Of a stretch of 64,000 bases of DNA, positions 1-9,363 are shown piece by piece (position 1 is the first letter of the stretch; every line of letters starts with the position of its first letter). The translations under genes and the position numbers were made by a program. The notes beneath the pieces were generated by a model that saw only the letters and a list, made by a program, of their open reading frames with translations, did not search any database and was not told the DNA's origin. The DNA is from Atherinomorus stipes (Eukaryota; Chordata; Actinopteri; Atheriniformes; Atherinidae), in contig JALJCO010001385.1 of assembly GCA_023101725.1 (NCBI GenBank), forward strand, positions 1 through 64,000, in the 5' to 3' direction.

Positions 1-1010
1 AGTAAAGCCAGTTGGGTGTTCCCAGTGTTCGCCGCGTTGTGTCGTCACGCCTGGAAAATACAAAAATCGACAAACAGGGGCCTGGGGGCAAATGATTGAC
101 AGCCAACCTTGGCTAAATGCTAACCTGAAACTAACAGGAGCTAACAAAGATTAGCTCCCTAATCAGCGGGCTAAAGGTAAGGCATGCTTGGACTTGCTGT
201 TAGCTGGCTAAAAACCTTATGATATTCCAAATACTGTTTTTATTCAAGTTGTTTTCAGCCAAGTTGTGATCTGTAAGTCCTCCTGTAGAGGATTGTTTTG
301 TTTTCCATCAAAGACCATGGGATGTTTGTTATGGGTTTCTGTGCAGATGCATCAGTTGACTGTGTTAGAAAAAACATGGAAACACTTTCTTTCACTTTTT
401 CCTTTCTGTTCCACTTCTTATCATTTTTTTTAATCGTAACTTTTGTTTCCCTCCTGTCAGGCCCAGCAATAGGATGTAAAATTCAATTATGAACAAATAG
501 TCAATTAAATTAAAAGAAATAAAATGAATAAATTCAGGATATCAAGAGGAGCCTTATATACATAAGGCTCCTCTTGGCAAAGCAAATCTGTTCAACACAA
601 CAAAGCAGCCAGATTATCATTTTGATTGCAACGATGCTGGACAGGACAAGTGATAAAAAAAGAGAAGGACATGGCCCTAATTATGTTTAATTTCAAGATT
701 AAATAACTTTTAAACAGTTATATAAGAAAAAAACCTTCACAGTTGACATGAAGGTAAAACTTGACCTATTAAGCTTAAAATGAGTTTTTTGGAACCATGT
801 TTTTTTCCACTGTTAAGTTGGACTTTTTTTACATGGTGGTAGTCTATGGGATTTACTCCGTTTTGTAGCCAGCGTCTGGTGTGGTGGATGAGGAGTAAAC
901 TACAATTTTTGGGCAACCCAGAAGTAGCTTCACTGTCCTTGCCGGATGTTGCCGCTTGTTTATGACATGGTGCATTGTTCTGCTGGACATGGCCATCAGT
1001 GGATTGGTAC
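1..1010 (+). repeat. Dispersed repeat, copy A (cut by window edge)
   Basis: Two modules of this stretch recur further right. Module 1 (about 1-215) matches 1643-1860, sharing the words AAGCCAGTTGGG, GGCAAATGAT and GCTAAC. Module 2 (about 645-1000) matches 1990-2300, sharing CACAGTTGACATGAAGG, TCTATGGG and CTTCACTGT. The spacing between modules is about 310 bp longer here than in copy B, so this copy gained DNA (roughly 216-640) or copy B lost it. The family is not one I can name. It carries no reading frame. The left end lies outside the window. Confidence 0.75.
543..576. repeat. Perfect 15-bp inverted repeat with 4-nt loop
   Basis: The arm CAAGAGGAGCCTTAT (543-557) is followed by ATAC and then its exact reverse complement (562-576). 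It lies in the extra DNA that distinguishes copy A from copy B of the surrounding repeat. There is no T-run after it and no gene beside it, so a terminator reading is unsupported. Confidence 0.85.
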
Positions 1011-1342
1011 ACCGATTATAAAGGGATGAGCATGGTCAGCAACCATACTTAAGTAGGTTGTTTTTGTTTTCTTCTAGCTAACTGGCACCAACAACCGTGC
1101 CATCTTCAAAGTCACTTTAATACTCTCTTCCCCTTTCTGGGGAAGATGACGCCATGAAGAAAAAAGGAAGTACTCTGCGGTGAAGAGAGCTTAAAGGCAT
1201 TAGAGATGATGTTTCTTTCAACAATTTTTGCAATATTCAGTGAAGTTGGGTTGACTATCCCATACGATATGATTAATTAAAAGCTTTGCATATAAATATG
1301 ATTTTACATCAGCTGTGAAAGTAATGGGGCTGAAAAAGCATC
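1011..1342. other. Unassigned spacer between repeat copies
   Basis: AT-rich sequence without a persuasive reading frame or a recognised repeat. It probably belongs to the same mosaic of old mobile DNA, since both flanks are repeats. Confidence 0.4.
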
Positions 1343-1472
1343 CGCCAATCATCTCTGCATGTTTCACTTGTCTATTGGCCTGTCAATTACTCTTATTACC
1401 GTAGTAAGAGTGATTGACGGTGTATTTAACGGGTAATAGACGAGACTGATCAAAAAGAGTGATTGATTGGCG
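1343..1472. repeat. Imperfect 130-bp palindrome, MITE-like
   Basis: The left arm begins CGCCAATCATCTCT and contains TTGTCTATTGG and CTGTCAATTACTC. The right arm carries their near reverse complements: GAGTGATTGAC, GTAATAGACGAG and AGAGTGATTGATTGGCG. The arms meet near 1400 at TTACCGTAGTAA. A long imperfect palindrome of this kind is typical of a small non-autonomous DNA transposon or of paired subterminal repeats. No target duplication was identified. Confidence 0.65.
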
Positions 1473-1646
1473 AGAGTAAATACTGCGTGCCGGAAGCGGC
1501 GCATTCTCGTCTGACGTTTATAGTATAACAATCATTCTGCTAGCAGTTAGCAACGTTCAGACGACATCTGTTTTACTTGCATCATGACCATAGACTGTAT
1601 ATAATTACTGGACGTAGCTTCCGGTCTCTTCTGAATAGAGAAATGT
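1473..1646. repeat. Teleost interspersed-repeat segment
   Basis: Contains ACCATAGACTGTATATAA (1587-1604) followed by GGACGTAGCTTCCGG, a word combination I recall from many teleost interspersed repeats. It runs directly into repeat copy B. Family assignment needs a repeat library. Confidence 0.45.
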
Positions 1647-2300
1647 GAAGCCAGTTGGGCGTGTCTTACCGTCGCCATCTTGCCGTGTCACGTACGTCGT
1701 CACTCCAGGAAAATACTAAAATGGGCACAGCGCGGCCGCGGGGCAAATGATCGACAGCTGACATACTGTGGGCTAAACGCTAACTGAGCTAACACGAAAC
1801 TAAGAGGAACTAACAAAGATAAGGCTCCTAAGCGGCATGGTTAAGGTAAGACATGCTTAGACTTGCAATTCGCTGACTAAACACCGCCGTTGTGCGACTC
1901 TGTAACAAACTGAGACCTTATTAAGAGCAAAGAAGGAGCTAACTAGGAGCCTCCGGTCGGCAGGCGGAGCTTCCGGTCTGCCGCATGTCAATCATAAGGA
2001 CACGCCCTTAATTAGGTGTAATTTGAAGAATAACATCTAAACGAATGAGTTATAAAAAAATTCACCCCCCTCACAGTTGACATGAAGGTAAACTTGACCT
2101 AATAAACCTAAAATGATTTTTTGAACCAGGCTGTAAACCTGTTTATTTCTACTGTGAAGTTGGCGTTTTTAACATGGGAGTCTATGGGGATTTGCTCGCT
2201 CTTGGAGCCAGCCCCTAGCGGATGAAGGGAGGATTACACTATTTGCAACAAGGAAGCGAGCTTCACTGTTCTGAGGCGGAGTTTGCCCCTTGATCATGAC
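1647..2300 (+). repeat. Dispersed repeat, copy B
   Basis: Second copy of the two-module repeat seen at 1-1010, in the same orientation. Module 1 is at about 1647-1885 and module 2 at about 1990-2300. Only about 110 bp separate the modules here. That connector holds a GC-rich imperfect hairpin (CGGCAG...CTGCCG near 1955-1983) that copy A lacks. The two copies are clearly diverged, so this is not a recent tandem duplication. Confidence 0.75.
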
Positions 2301-2661
2301 ATGATAGGAAAATCTGTGCCTGCTGTGTGCTAAACACCAGAGTGGTTTGTGAATGTTGTTTTGTGGTCGGGGGAGGGAGCTGTGAAGCTAGTAGTTTGGT
2401 CTTCGCATGCCCATCATTCAAAAACTCGCTAACAGTCTCTGCTTTCTGAAATGCCAAAACATATTTTATAGTGCATTTAAGATAGTGCAAGTTGGAAAAC
2501 CAGAGTTAATATTGGTTTGGCTTTTACCCGATTTCGAGCTTTGAAGAAGAGGCTTGAAGCTCAATAGGCTGAGGAGCGATGCAGCCATTAGCCCGAGGGG
2601 AGGGGGGCTCGGTTTGAATAGTGTTTACAAACAGAAACGGGAGGAACTCTGGACTCTACCT
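2301..2661. other. Unassigned, repeat-like flank
   Basis: No supported gene. It lies between repeat copy B and the TTAA element and probably belongs to the host repeat of that insertion. GC rises towards the right (the GAGGGGAGGGGGG tract near 2600). Confidence 0.35.
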
Positions 2662-2872
2662 TTAAAGTGCTGGTGACACGATTATCATTTCATGTAATGC
2701 TACTATACAATATTACAGCAACACTAAATGAGTGGCTCAGTGGAATTGTAAGTCAAACAGACTTGTTTTCACAGAAATATCTTAAGTTTTCTGAGTTTGA
2801 AAGGAGCTCTGCAACAGCGACTAAGAAAAACACGCCGCCATATTGAAACGTCAGCGAAAGAACTCGGTCGGC

Positions 2873-2897
<25 letters not shown>
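2873..2897. repeat. Poly-T tract (25 nt)
   Basis: Uninterrupted T run inside the TTAA element, just upstream of the broken P2X7-like exon. Confidence 0.95.
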
Positions 2898-2903
<6 letters not shown>

Positions 2904-2926
2904 TCAGTCGGCTAACAACAAGCAAC

Positions 2927-3137
2927 ATGGAAGCGCTGGACGGTGATTTGTTTGGCGGAATCAGACAGTTCAGAAGAGTTAGGTGATGTTGAGGAATATA
3001 GAGGCATCACACCTTATAGATTTGAGCCTTACCAAACGGACTTCATGCCGAGTGAGCAAGACTGAAAGCGGGAGGCCGGAGAAGATGACATGGTCATTGC
3101 AGCAGCAGAGGGAAACACACGGCAGGGGAACACCGAT
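2927..3137 (+). pseudogene. Broken first exon of a transposon-linked P2X7-like protein
   Basis: An ATG at 2927 opens a short frame (MEALDGDLFGG...). The recognisable part is read one base shifted from 2961: SDSSEELGDVEEYRGITPYR, then FEP. After an in-frame TGA it continues to GNTDW. Acidic/serine-rich DNA followed by a PYRFEP motif and then GNTDWC is, from memory, the N-terminal arrangement of the many fish proteins annotated as P2X purinoceptor 7-like, found in or near DNA transposons. A good splice donor (G^GTATGT) lies at 3138. The frameshift and the stop make it non-functional. It sits just inside the left end of a TTAA element, so it is probably that element's own first exon. Confidence 0.5.
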
Positions 3138-3341
3138 TGGTATGTCTTTGTTATACATTACGATTAGCATTTTTTGTTATTAGGGATTTGTTTATCGGGT
3201 AATTTGTGAATAAATGTAACTATTTAAAAAACTGATTTTTAACCTCTCCACACCCACCTGGACACCAGCGCTCATTTAGCTGTTTTTTCAATTAACAACA
3301 GCAGGCCACTATATGGACATATACATGGTTATAAAGCTTAG

Positions 3342-3372
3342 ATAAATACATAAATAAATACATAAATAAAAA
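3342..3372. repeat. Short (AAATA/AAAT) simple repeat
   Basis: ATAAATACATAAATA-type tandem words inside the TTAA element. Confidence 0.8.
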
Positions 3373-3448
3373 GAAGCAACTGCATCTCCCTATCTTTGAA
3401 GTGGATCCAGAAGCCATTTTATAAGTCCAATCTTCAATTGTTTACATT

Positions 3449-4258
3449 GTTCACAGTAGTGATGTTATGCTCGAGCAGGCTGCTCGACTTCGTATCGACC
3501 TTTCAAAGCGGAAGTGTCGTGGGAAATGTATCGAGCCTCGCTTCATTCCGTTAAGGACCGCCCTACTTTCCAAATGAAGCTTCATGACGTCACGCGCGTA
3601 TCACCGACCTTGCGCGCCAGTTTGAATTCAGGGTGGAGTCATCAATTTACTAGTGCTTATAAACGGACACAATTCCACCAAACTTTGTGGGTTTATGAGA
3701 GGAGGAGACAGTTGCGTATAGTTACCATTTATTCAATAATTTACATACAGGGAGAGTGAGATTCAGGTGAGATTAGGCTAACATTCCATCTACGACTGCT
3801 GAAATGATCTTGTTCTTAAATAAAAATGCATGACTCCCACAAGAATCTCAAAAGTATTTTTTTTTAAGGGGGGGGGGGGGGGGGGGGTTCTTTATATAAA
3901 TTCATCATGGCAATACTTTCCATGATGTCTTCATCAAATCTTTCTAAAACAACACCATCTGTTGTATGAAATATTTTCAGCTGGAGCTCAAGCTATGACA
4001 CAGCTATGAAAATCTTTCATAATGCAGCCAGATTTGAAAATGAACTTAAAACATGTTACAAATAATTGTTACTGTTTCATGACACATTGCCCCTCATCAA
4101 TCCATGCAGCTGGCTGCTGCTATGTTAAAAGTTGACCAGCAGATGTCACTATATTGTATTGTGTTGAATGCTTCATAACACAGAACCATTTGAAGACAAT
4201 TGCTTCATATTGATTCAGTGGTTTGGAAAGCTTCAGTTTCTCCATCACTAGTTCACAG
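3449..4258. mobile_element. Non-autonomous hAT element with 8-bp target duplication
   Basis: The octamer GTTCACAG occurs at 3449-3456 and again at 4251-4258. Between them lies a 794-bp element that begins TAGTGATG and ends CATCACTA, perfect 8-bp inverted termini. Eight-base target duplications with short termini of this form are the hAT hallmark. Subterminal GAAGCTTCA/GCTTCAT words recur near both ends, as expected of transposase-binding repeats. No transposase is encoded. A consensus CRE (TGACGTCA, 3585-3592) and a G20 run lie inside. It interrupts the older TTAA element, giving a relative age. Confidence 0.88.
3868..3887. repeat. Poly-G tract (20 nt)
   Basis: Preceded by T9AA. It lies inside the hAT element. 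The exact length is prone to sequencing and assembly error. Confidence 0.9.
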
Positions 4259-4977
4259 TCCTTCTGTTCGTAAGTTCGTAAGGGTTCACCAATTTAAAGT
4301 AATCAAAAATATTTTTGATGAAAACGATTCCGTAGTGTGAAAATAGCCGACACACAGAGAAAAAAACAAACATTTTTCACCGTCCAAAAAGTCCGCTCGT
4401 CACAGCTACACGGTTTGTTTAGTAACATCTTGCTACGACCCCCTAACGTAGCTGTTGGGGTGTGCTTGTTTTCCTCACTCTCCTTCCTGCAAAACAAGTG
4501 TCCACATCCGTTTTAGTCTAAATTCAACCCTCAGACACTCCTTGTCTTAAAACAAGCGCTCTCAGTTTGGAATCCCATTCGACAGCACACAGCGCTGACA
4601 GCACAGCTAAAAGTCCCGTAGCTGGAAACTTGAATAAACTTACGCCATTCTTATGAGTGTTTGGACAAAAACCTGCAACACAACGCGACGGCATATCTGT
4701 AACCTTTAGCCAGTAAAGCTAAAACAAAAGGAGAAACTGTTAGCAAAACCGCTAGCTCTCCAGTCAACAAGCCGGGTGGGCAGTCTTTCGCTGATGTCAC
4801 ATCCGGTTTTGTACTCCTGTGGTGAACAGCGCCGCAGTCTGGTCAGAAAAGCAGCGATGTTTTCTAATAACTCATTTATGCAGCTGCGGTTGTTCATGTT
4901 ACATAGATCATCATGAAGGACGTTTTGGTCTATAAAACATGGCAAAAAATGTTAAAATCATGTCACCAGCACTTTAA

Positions 4978-5632
4978 CAAGAAATTGAACAAGTGAACCC
5001 AGTAAAGTGGCTTGAGAGTATATATTTGAGAATTAATTCAGTGCCTAGTTTCTAATTTATAAATGATGCAAATTTGAATAAATCTTTTGAAAGGGTCCAA
5101 AAAGAGATGTGCTGAGATGCATTGAAGGTATCTATAAATACATGAAATCGATGCTATTATAGGTGTAATAAAATGGTGCCTGTAAAATCTGACACCTTGT
5201 TTGTGTGTGCGTGTGTTGGTTTGTTAGTCAATTGGGCTGCAATTACTCAGAAGATAAAAAAGAATAGAGACAGAAATAAGTACACCAGTTTTCAGAGAGG
5301 CAAAAAGCCAATAATAAAAAAAATCCTGTTGGACTCAGCCTCACCACATTTGAGGTAATTGTTTTTTTGCAAAAGAAATATTACTTGTTATACTGATAAC
5401 ACTCTCCCTCAATAAATATCCTGTTGTTGATTAGTTGATTTTGATTTACAAATTTGAGTTGTGTCTCAGTGTCGGAAGAGAAAACATTTCTATTAGATGC
5501 TGAATAAAGACATGTTTGTTCTAACATTCCATAAATATTTTTTAGAAACATAAAAGCTCCAGTAGAATATTATGCCAGCAGATTATGCTGCTACCAGTGC
5601 TTTTATGTTTATGTTTTTTTTTTAACATACCC
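4978..5632. other. AT-rich unique sequence, nothing recognised
   Basis: No repeat termini, no supported exon, and only short chance frames. Confidence 0.5.
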
Positions 5633-5809
5633 TCTTCAACACACCTGAATCAAATGGCTAATGCCCTCATGCACATCATTCAGCTCTACAGAGACCTGGT
5701 AACGAGTTATTTGATTCAGGTGTGTTGGAGAATAGATGAAAGCAAAATGTGCAGGATAGTAGCTCTCAAGGACTGGACTCGGGCATCCCTGCTTTAGATG
5801 GTTACACAA
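5633..5809. mobile_element. Palindromic hAT-like MITE, left end missing
   Basis: Holds the paired words CAACACACCTGAATCAAATGG and, inverted, GATTCAGGTGTGTTGGAG, followed by the right end CTCAAGGACTGGACTCGGG and CATCCCTG. The same architecture occurs at 6059-6272 and 22,413-22,640. The left terminal part is absent and sequence unlike the other copies takes its place. I recall this as a very common teleost non-autonomous hAT-type family. Confidence 0.7.
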
Positions 5810-6058
5810 TATATTATTTGATTTATTTGACTTAATTAGATGCTAATCTATGTTGCAAGTTAAGTGCTCGTTTAAATGATGGTCTTGGGCCAAACTGATA
5901 GTATCCATATCCATGTAGATGTACATTTAAACATAATATGTGATGTAATGTGTATGATCCTCAGTCCACCTTGTAAACAAGTATCAACACTTTAGGACTG
6001 TTATATACATGTGGACTAACCAGAAATACTCACTGAAATGCAGTGAGTTGGTTTTATA

Positions 6059-6272
6059 CAGTGTTTTTCAATCCTGGTCCTCGGGTACCACTGTCCTGCA
6101 TGTGTTTAAAGTGTCCATTCTTTAACACACCTGACTCAAATAAATGGCTCATCAGCAGGCTTGCAAAAACATGATGAGGGGTTTGATTAATCTGGAACAG
6201 GTGTGCTTGAGTTGGTAAGAACCAAAACATGCAGGGCAGGGGTACTTGAGGACAAGGCTTGAGAAATGCTTG
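6059..6272. mobile_element. Palindromic hAT-like MITE
   Basis: The termini pair as inverted repeats: CAGTGTTTTTCAATCCTGG on the left, and the right end read in reverse as CAAGCATTTCTCAAGCCTTG. Inner words CCTGCATGT and ACACCTGACTCAAA also have inverted partners. The flanking octamers GTTTTATA and TTTAATAA are similar but not identical, so a target duplication is not claimed. Confidence 0.7.
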
Positions 6273-6669
6273 TTTAATAAGAAAACACCAAAGGTGTGAA
6301 TGATAAATGAATATATATGTGTTTATGAGGAAAAGCTTCACTCTTCACTTGACAAGGACTTTGACTTCTGAACATGCAGTTTCTAGCCAACGATATGGAC
6401 TAGTTACCCCTGCTGTTCAGGATTCATAAGTTAGGTTTCCTCCCTTTTCCTGTGAAAAAAATAGATAGTGTACACTTTTGCAAATTAGTGCACCTGCAAT
6501 ACTTTTTCTTGTACAATCATTATCATGATTATTATTGATTAAAATACTCAATTTGTTTTCTAAGTACTCTGTACTCAGCAGTTTGGATTTGGTTGTTACA
6601 GTAGCTGAACTGTATGAACCTCCTGTAATGTTTGTATCTTTTTTGACAGGTGGCAGTGATTGAAAATGT

Positions 6670-6684
6670 CCACTTGAGGGCGCC
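6670..6684 (+). promoter_or_regulatory. CTCF-like motif, weak candidate
   Basis: CCACTTGAGGGCGCC matches the CTCF core CCASYAGRKGGCR except at one position. A single motif match in unannotated DNA is weak evidence. Confidence 0.25.
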
Positions 6685-6719
6685 ATTGAAATGAGTGAAT
6701 TTCATGACTGAGTGCTTTT

Positions 6720-7404
6720 CCTTTTTATTGATTGATTGAAAAGTTTATTTGCAAATAATACAACTAAAAAAACATACAAGAAACAAAATGAGAGAAACCA
6801 GTGCTTAATTAAACCCTCTCTCTCGCCACATAAAATTAAGTCTTATTTCATACGTACAACAGAAAACATATACACAAGATCTACGGATTCATAATAAAGG
6901 TAATTAATAATGACCAGTAATAGAAAAATAGACATTACCTGCCTAATAAATAAATGAATCTGAGGTTATTACTTCTACTCTCTTGATTACTTCTAGAATT
7001 AACAATATCATCAGCAATCATAATAAATAATTATTATAATAATAATACCAGCTGAATGCTTTCTATATTTGTTGACACTCAGAATTTTATAATTTACTTC
7101 GGTCATGTTGTTCTGTAATTCTTTTTCATATAATAGATAAGTTTAGATAACATGGCTTATCAGTATTTGTTGTCTGAAATCACCCCCTTATCCCCTTATT
7201 TACCACAAGCTTTATGACAGAATAGTAGCCTATATTTAGTAATTAGTTGTAGATAACAATTTCAAACACGCTTTCTTGCAAAATCCATGAGAACATACAT
7301 TTTTGCACAACTTTTAGTAATTTAACACCCAAGAAAAAGTACATTTTGATGGGATTGTCTTGCCAGTCAACTGTGCTGTGGGCACTGTAACAAATTATTA
7401 TGCT
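6720..7404. other. AT-rich segment, possible LINE 3' tail at its left
   Basis: The left part begins TATTGATTGATTGAAAAGTT followed by TTTGCAAATAA. In reverse orientation this resembles the AATAAA plus (CAAT)n tail of fish L2/CR1-type LINEs. No reverse-transcriptase frame is visible, so the assignment is tentative. The remainder is AT-rich, with TAA/ATT runs near 7020-7050 and no gene. Confidence 0.3.
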
Positions 7405-7415
7405 TTCTTCTTCTT

Positions 7416-7446
<31 letters not shown>

Positions 7447-7472
7447 TTATTATTATTATTATTATTATTATA
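7405..7472. repeat. Compound microsatellite (TTC)n(TTA)n
   Basis: About 13 TTC units run straight into about nine TTA units; a single C-to-A change converts one unit into the other. Confidence 0.95.
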
Positions 7473-8242
7473 CAAGTCTTAATTTCCTGTTGGATTTTAT
7501 TTGGACAAAAAGTGACCTGCAGCTGTTCAAAAGAATCAAAGTTAATCCTGTCAACTACAGCTAATAAAAAAGTCAGGCATCACATGTTAGAGTTGTCAAA
7601 AAATACCCCCTGTTTTTGAAATGTTCTCTCAGTTTTTTACAACTTTAAACATTAATCCCATAACTCAAACTACGTTCCCAAAACCTCTTCTTGTTGCAAA
7701 AGGAAGTTATTGACTCAAAACAATATCACCTGGCGACACTATTGCCAAAATCATGCCCCAAGCACAGCAAAATGCAGAATATTACAGAGGAAACACTAGA
7801 AGGAAAAAAGGAAAACCATGTTCTCAGAACATCATGCTGTCAAAATGTTTTCTTTTTATTTACATCAGGCCAAATGCATCAAGTCATAACGCAGAGGACT
7901 TATAACATAAAGTAAAAGTAAAAATACTCCAATAAACATAATGAAAAAAGAAAGTTCAACATAAGTAAACAGTATGCAAATTACATTTGGCCACAGCATT
8001 GTTTCTCCTGGCTGGGTCAAGCCACAGAGCCTCATCCACGTCACAGGCCACATTTTCCCCGGCCGAACAATGAGGGAAAAAGCACCTATCATGCTGGATA
8101 CAGGCTCAACATGCCTCTGAATCACAAGCTAATTCCATCACTTCCAGGAGGTTTTCCCTGGATTATAGCAATACTTTACAGCAGTTTTCTTTACAATCCA
8201 AACATTTTTATAGTATACAGTCATGTAATGGGGGGATAATAT
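7473..8242. other. No gene recognised
   Basis: AT-rich on the left, mixed composition at 7980-8160. It lies downstream (minus strand) of the transposase fragment, but no continuation of that frame could be read. Confidence 0.4.
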
Positions 8243-8640
8243 CTACCTGTTCTCTTCCCTGAATGCTCGTGTGATCGTTGAAACAGAGAACCTACTGATG
8301 TTGGGTTGCACCCTTTGTCCGGCTTCTCTCATAGTCAACCCATGGACAGTAACATGGTCGATCATAGTTTCATCTGCATGCACAGATTTCATCTGAACCT
8401 GATTTTACCCCCTTCCACGTCCCCATCCACGACCACCTCTGCAACCATCTCTTATACATACTCTTCCTCTCTGATTTCCCCTATCTGCTGCAAAATCTTG
8501 ACCTCCCACAGCTTTCTCAACTGGTTTATATTGGTTCCCTCATCATCAGCCAAAGGTGAAATCAGTTTTGAGTCACTGTGTTTACCTGCTGACACCTGTG
8601 TCTTAGTTGTGATCAAAGTGTGCAGCATGTGTTCACTATT
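8243..8640 (-). pseudogene. Tc1/IS630-like transposase N-terminal fragment, degenerate
   Basis: On the minus strand one frame reads a glycine/arginine-rich segment (GRGWGRGRG), a stop, and then a stretch ending in HGLTMREAGQRVQPNISRFS and VSTITRAFREENR before a TAG at 8243-8245. From memory, MTMREAGQRVQPN..R.TV..IIR.FR.ENR is the helix-turn-helix DNA-binding start of a fish Tc1-like transposase. The Arg-Gly linker before it also fits. The catalytic DDE domain is not readable downstream. At least two stops break the frame, so it is dead. Other frames over the same DNA are shadows. Confidence 0.65.
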
Positions 8641-8872
8641 TTTTAAGTGCATCACAATGCAAATGTGCTTGCAAGCAGTGTCGCTGTGAAACGTGTTTTA
8701 GGTTTTGATCACAGGGGGGCTGATTTGACACCTTGATTTAGGCTTCTGAAAAATTGACTTTGAGAATGGGATTTAGTGTATTAGCAATTGAGAAAAACTG
8801 TAATCAGATTTTTAACTGAATAAGAAATTGGATATGAGGCAAAAGGACACATAAAAAGTATAATTTCTTTAA

Positions 8873-9105
8873 AGTGCTGATGACACTATTTTGACATTTT
8901 TTGCCATGTTTTATAGACCAAAATGTTCTTCATGATGATCATAACACTTACAAGCGCGCCTATGAGTTATAAGGAAACATCGCTGATTTCAGCACATTTG
9001 ACCAGACTGTGGCGCTGTTCACCAAAACAGGACGTGACATCAGTCAAAGAACATCTGCTGTTCATTTAACATTGAAGTCAGTGGGTGTATAGGGGGTTAG
9101 GGCTA
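8873..9105 (-). mobile_element. Isolated end of the TTAA element family
   Basis: TTAA at 8869-8872 is followed by AGTGCTGATGACACTATTTT and then words shared in reverse orientation with the right end of the 2662-4977 element: TTTTGCCATGTTTTATAGACC, TTCATGATGATC, AACATCGCTG, GACCAGACTG and GGCGCTGTTCACC. Similarity fades near 9060-9100 and the opposite terminus is not found, so this is a truncated copy. Confidence 0.75.
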
Positions 9106-9106
9106 C

Positions 9107-9306
9107 TTTTCCAGTTTTACAGATGAACAGTAATGGCTCAGTCTTCAAGTTCTACTGCCAGCTTGGGTGCATTCATACCAGGATAGTCCTGGACCTTAGT
9201 CCGATTGGGCGGGGATTTCTGAAAAATTTCAGACCTTTCTTTGCTTTGTTTGCTTTTGAACTGCAGTAACTGAAGCAGACCAAACCGCCTGGTTAAACCA
9301 CCATAC
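9107..9306. other. Repeat-like sequence, unassigned
   Basis: Contains GGGTGCATTCATACCAGGA and CCTGGACCTTAGTCCG, which resemble the ends of small fish MITEs by memory only. No paired terminus was located. Confidence 0.3.
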
Positions 9307-9363
9307 AGGGCTTGACATTAACACCCGCCAACCCGCCAAATGCGTGTGAATTTCAGCAGTGGT

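Larger units (their letters stand above)
2662..4977 (+). mobile_element. TTAA-target DNA transposon (Kolobok/piggyBac-like), non-autonomous
   Basis: Both edges show TTAA (2662-2665 and 4974-4977). Directly inside are terminal inverted repeats: AGTGCTGGTGACACGATT on the left, and on the right, read in reverse complement, AGTGCTGGTGACATGATT. TTAA target duplication is shared by the Kolobok and piggyBac superfamilies. The interior starts with a broken exon of a P2X7-like protein (2927-3137), then holds a hAT insertion (3449-4258), and ends with non-coding sequence. No transposase domain is readable. Another copy of the right end occurs at 8873-9105. The superfamily assignment is inferred; the TIRs and TTAA are directly visible. 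Confidence 0.75.

Noticed and set aside
543..576. Rho-independent terminator
   Set aside because: Eukaryotic repeat context, no U-tract and no upstream gene.
6720..6960. Confident LINE 3' end
   Set aside because: Only the tail-like word is present; no reverse transcriptase or 3' UTR body could be read, so it was kept at low confidence.
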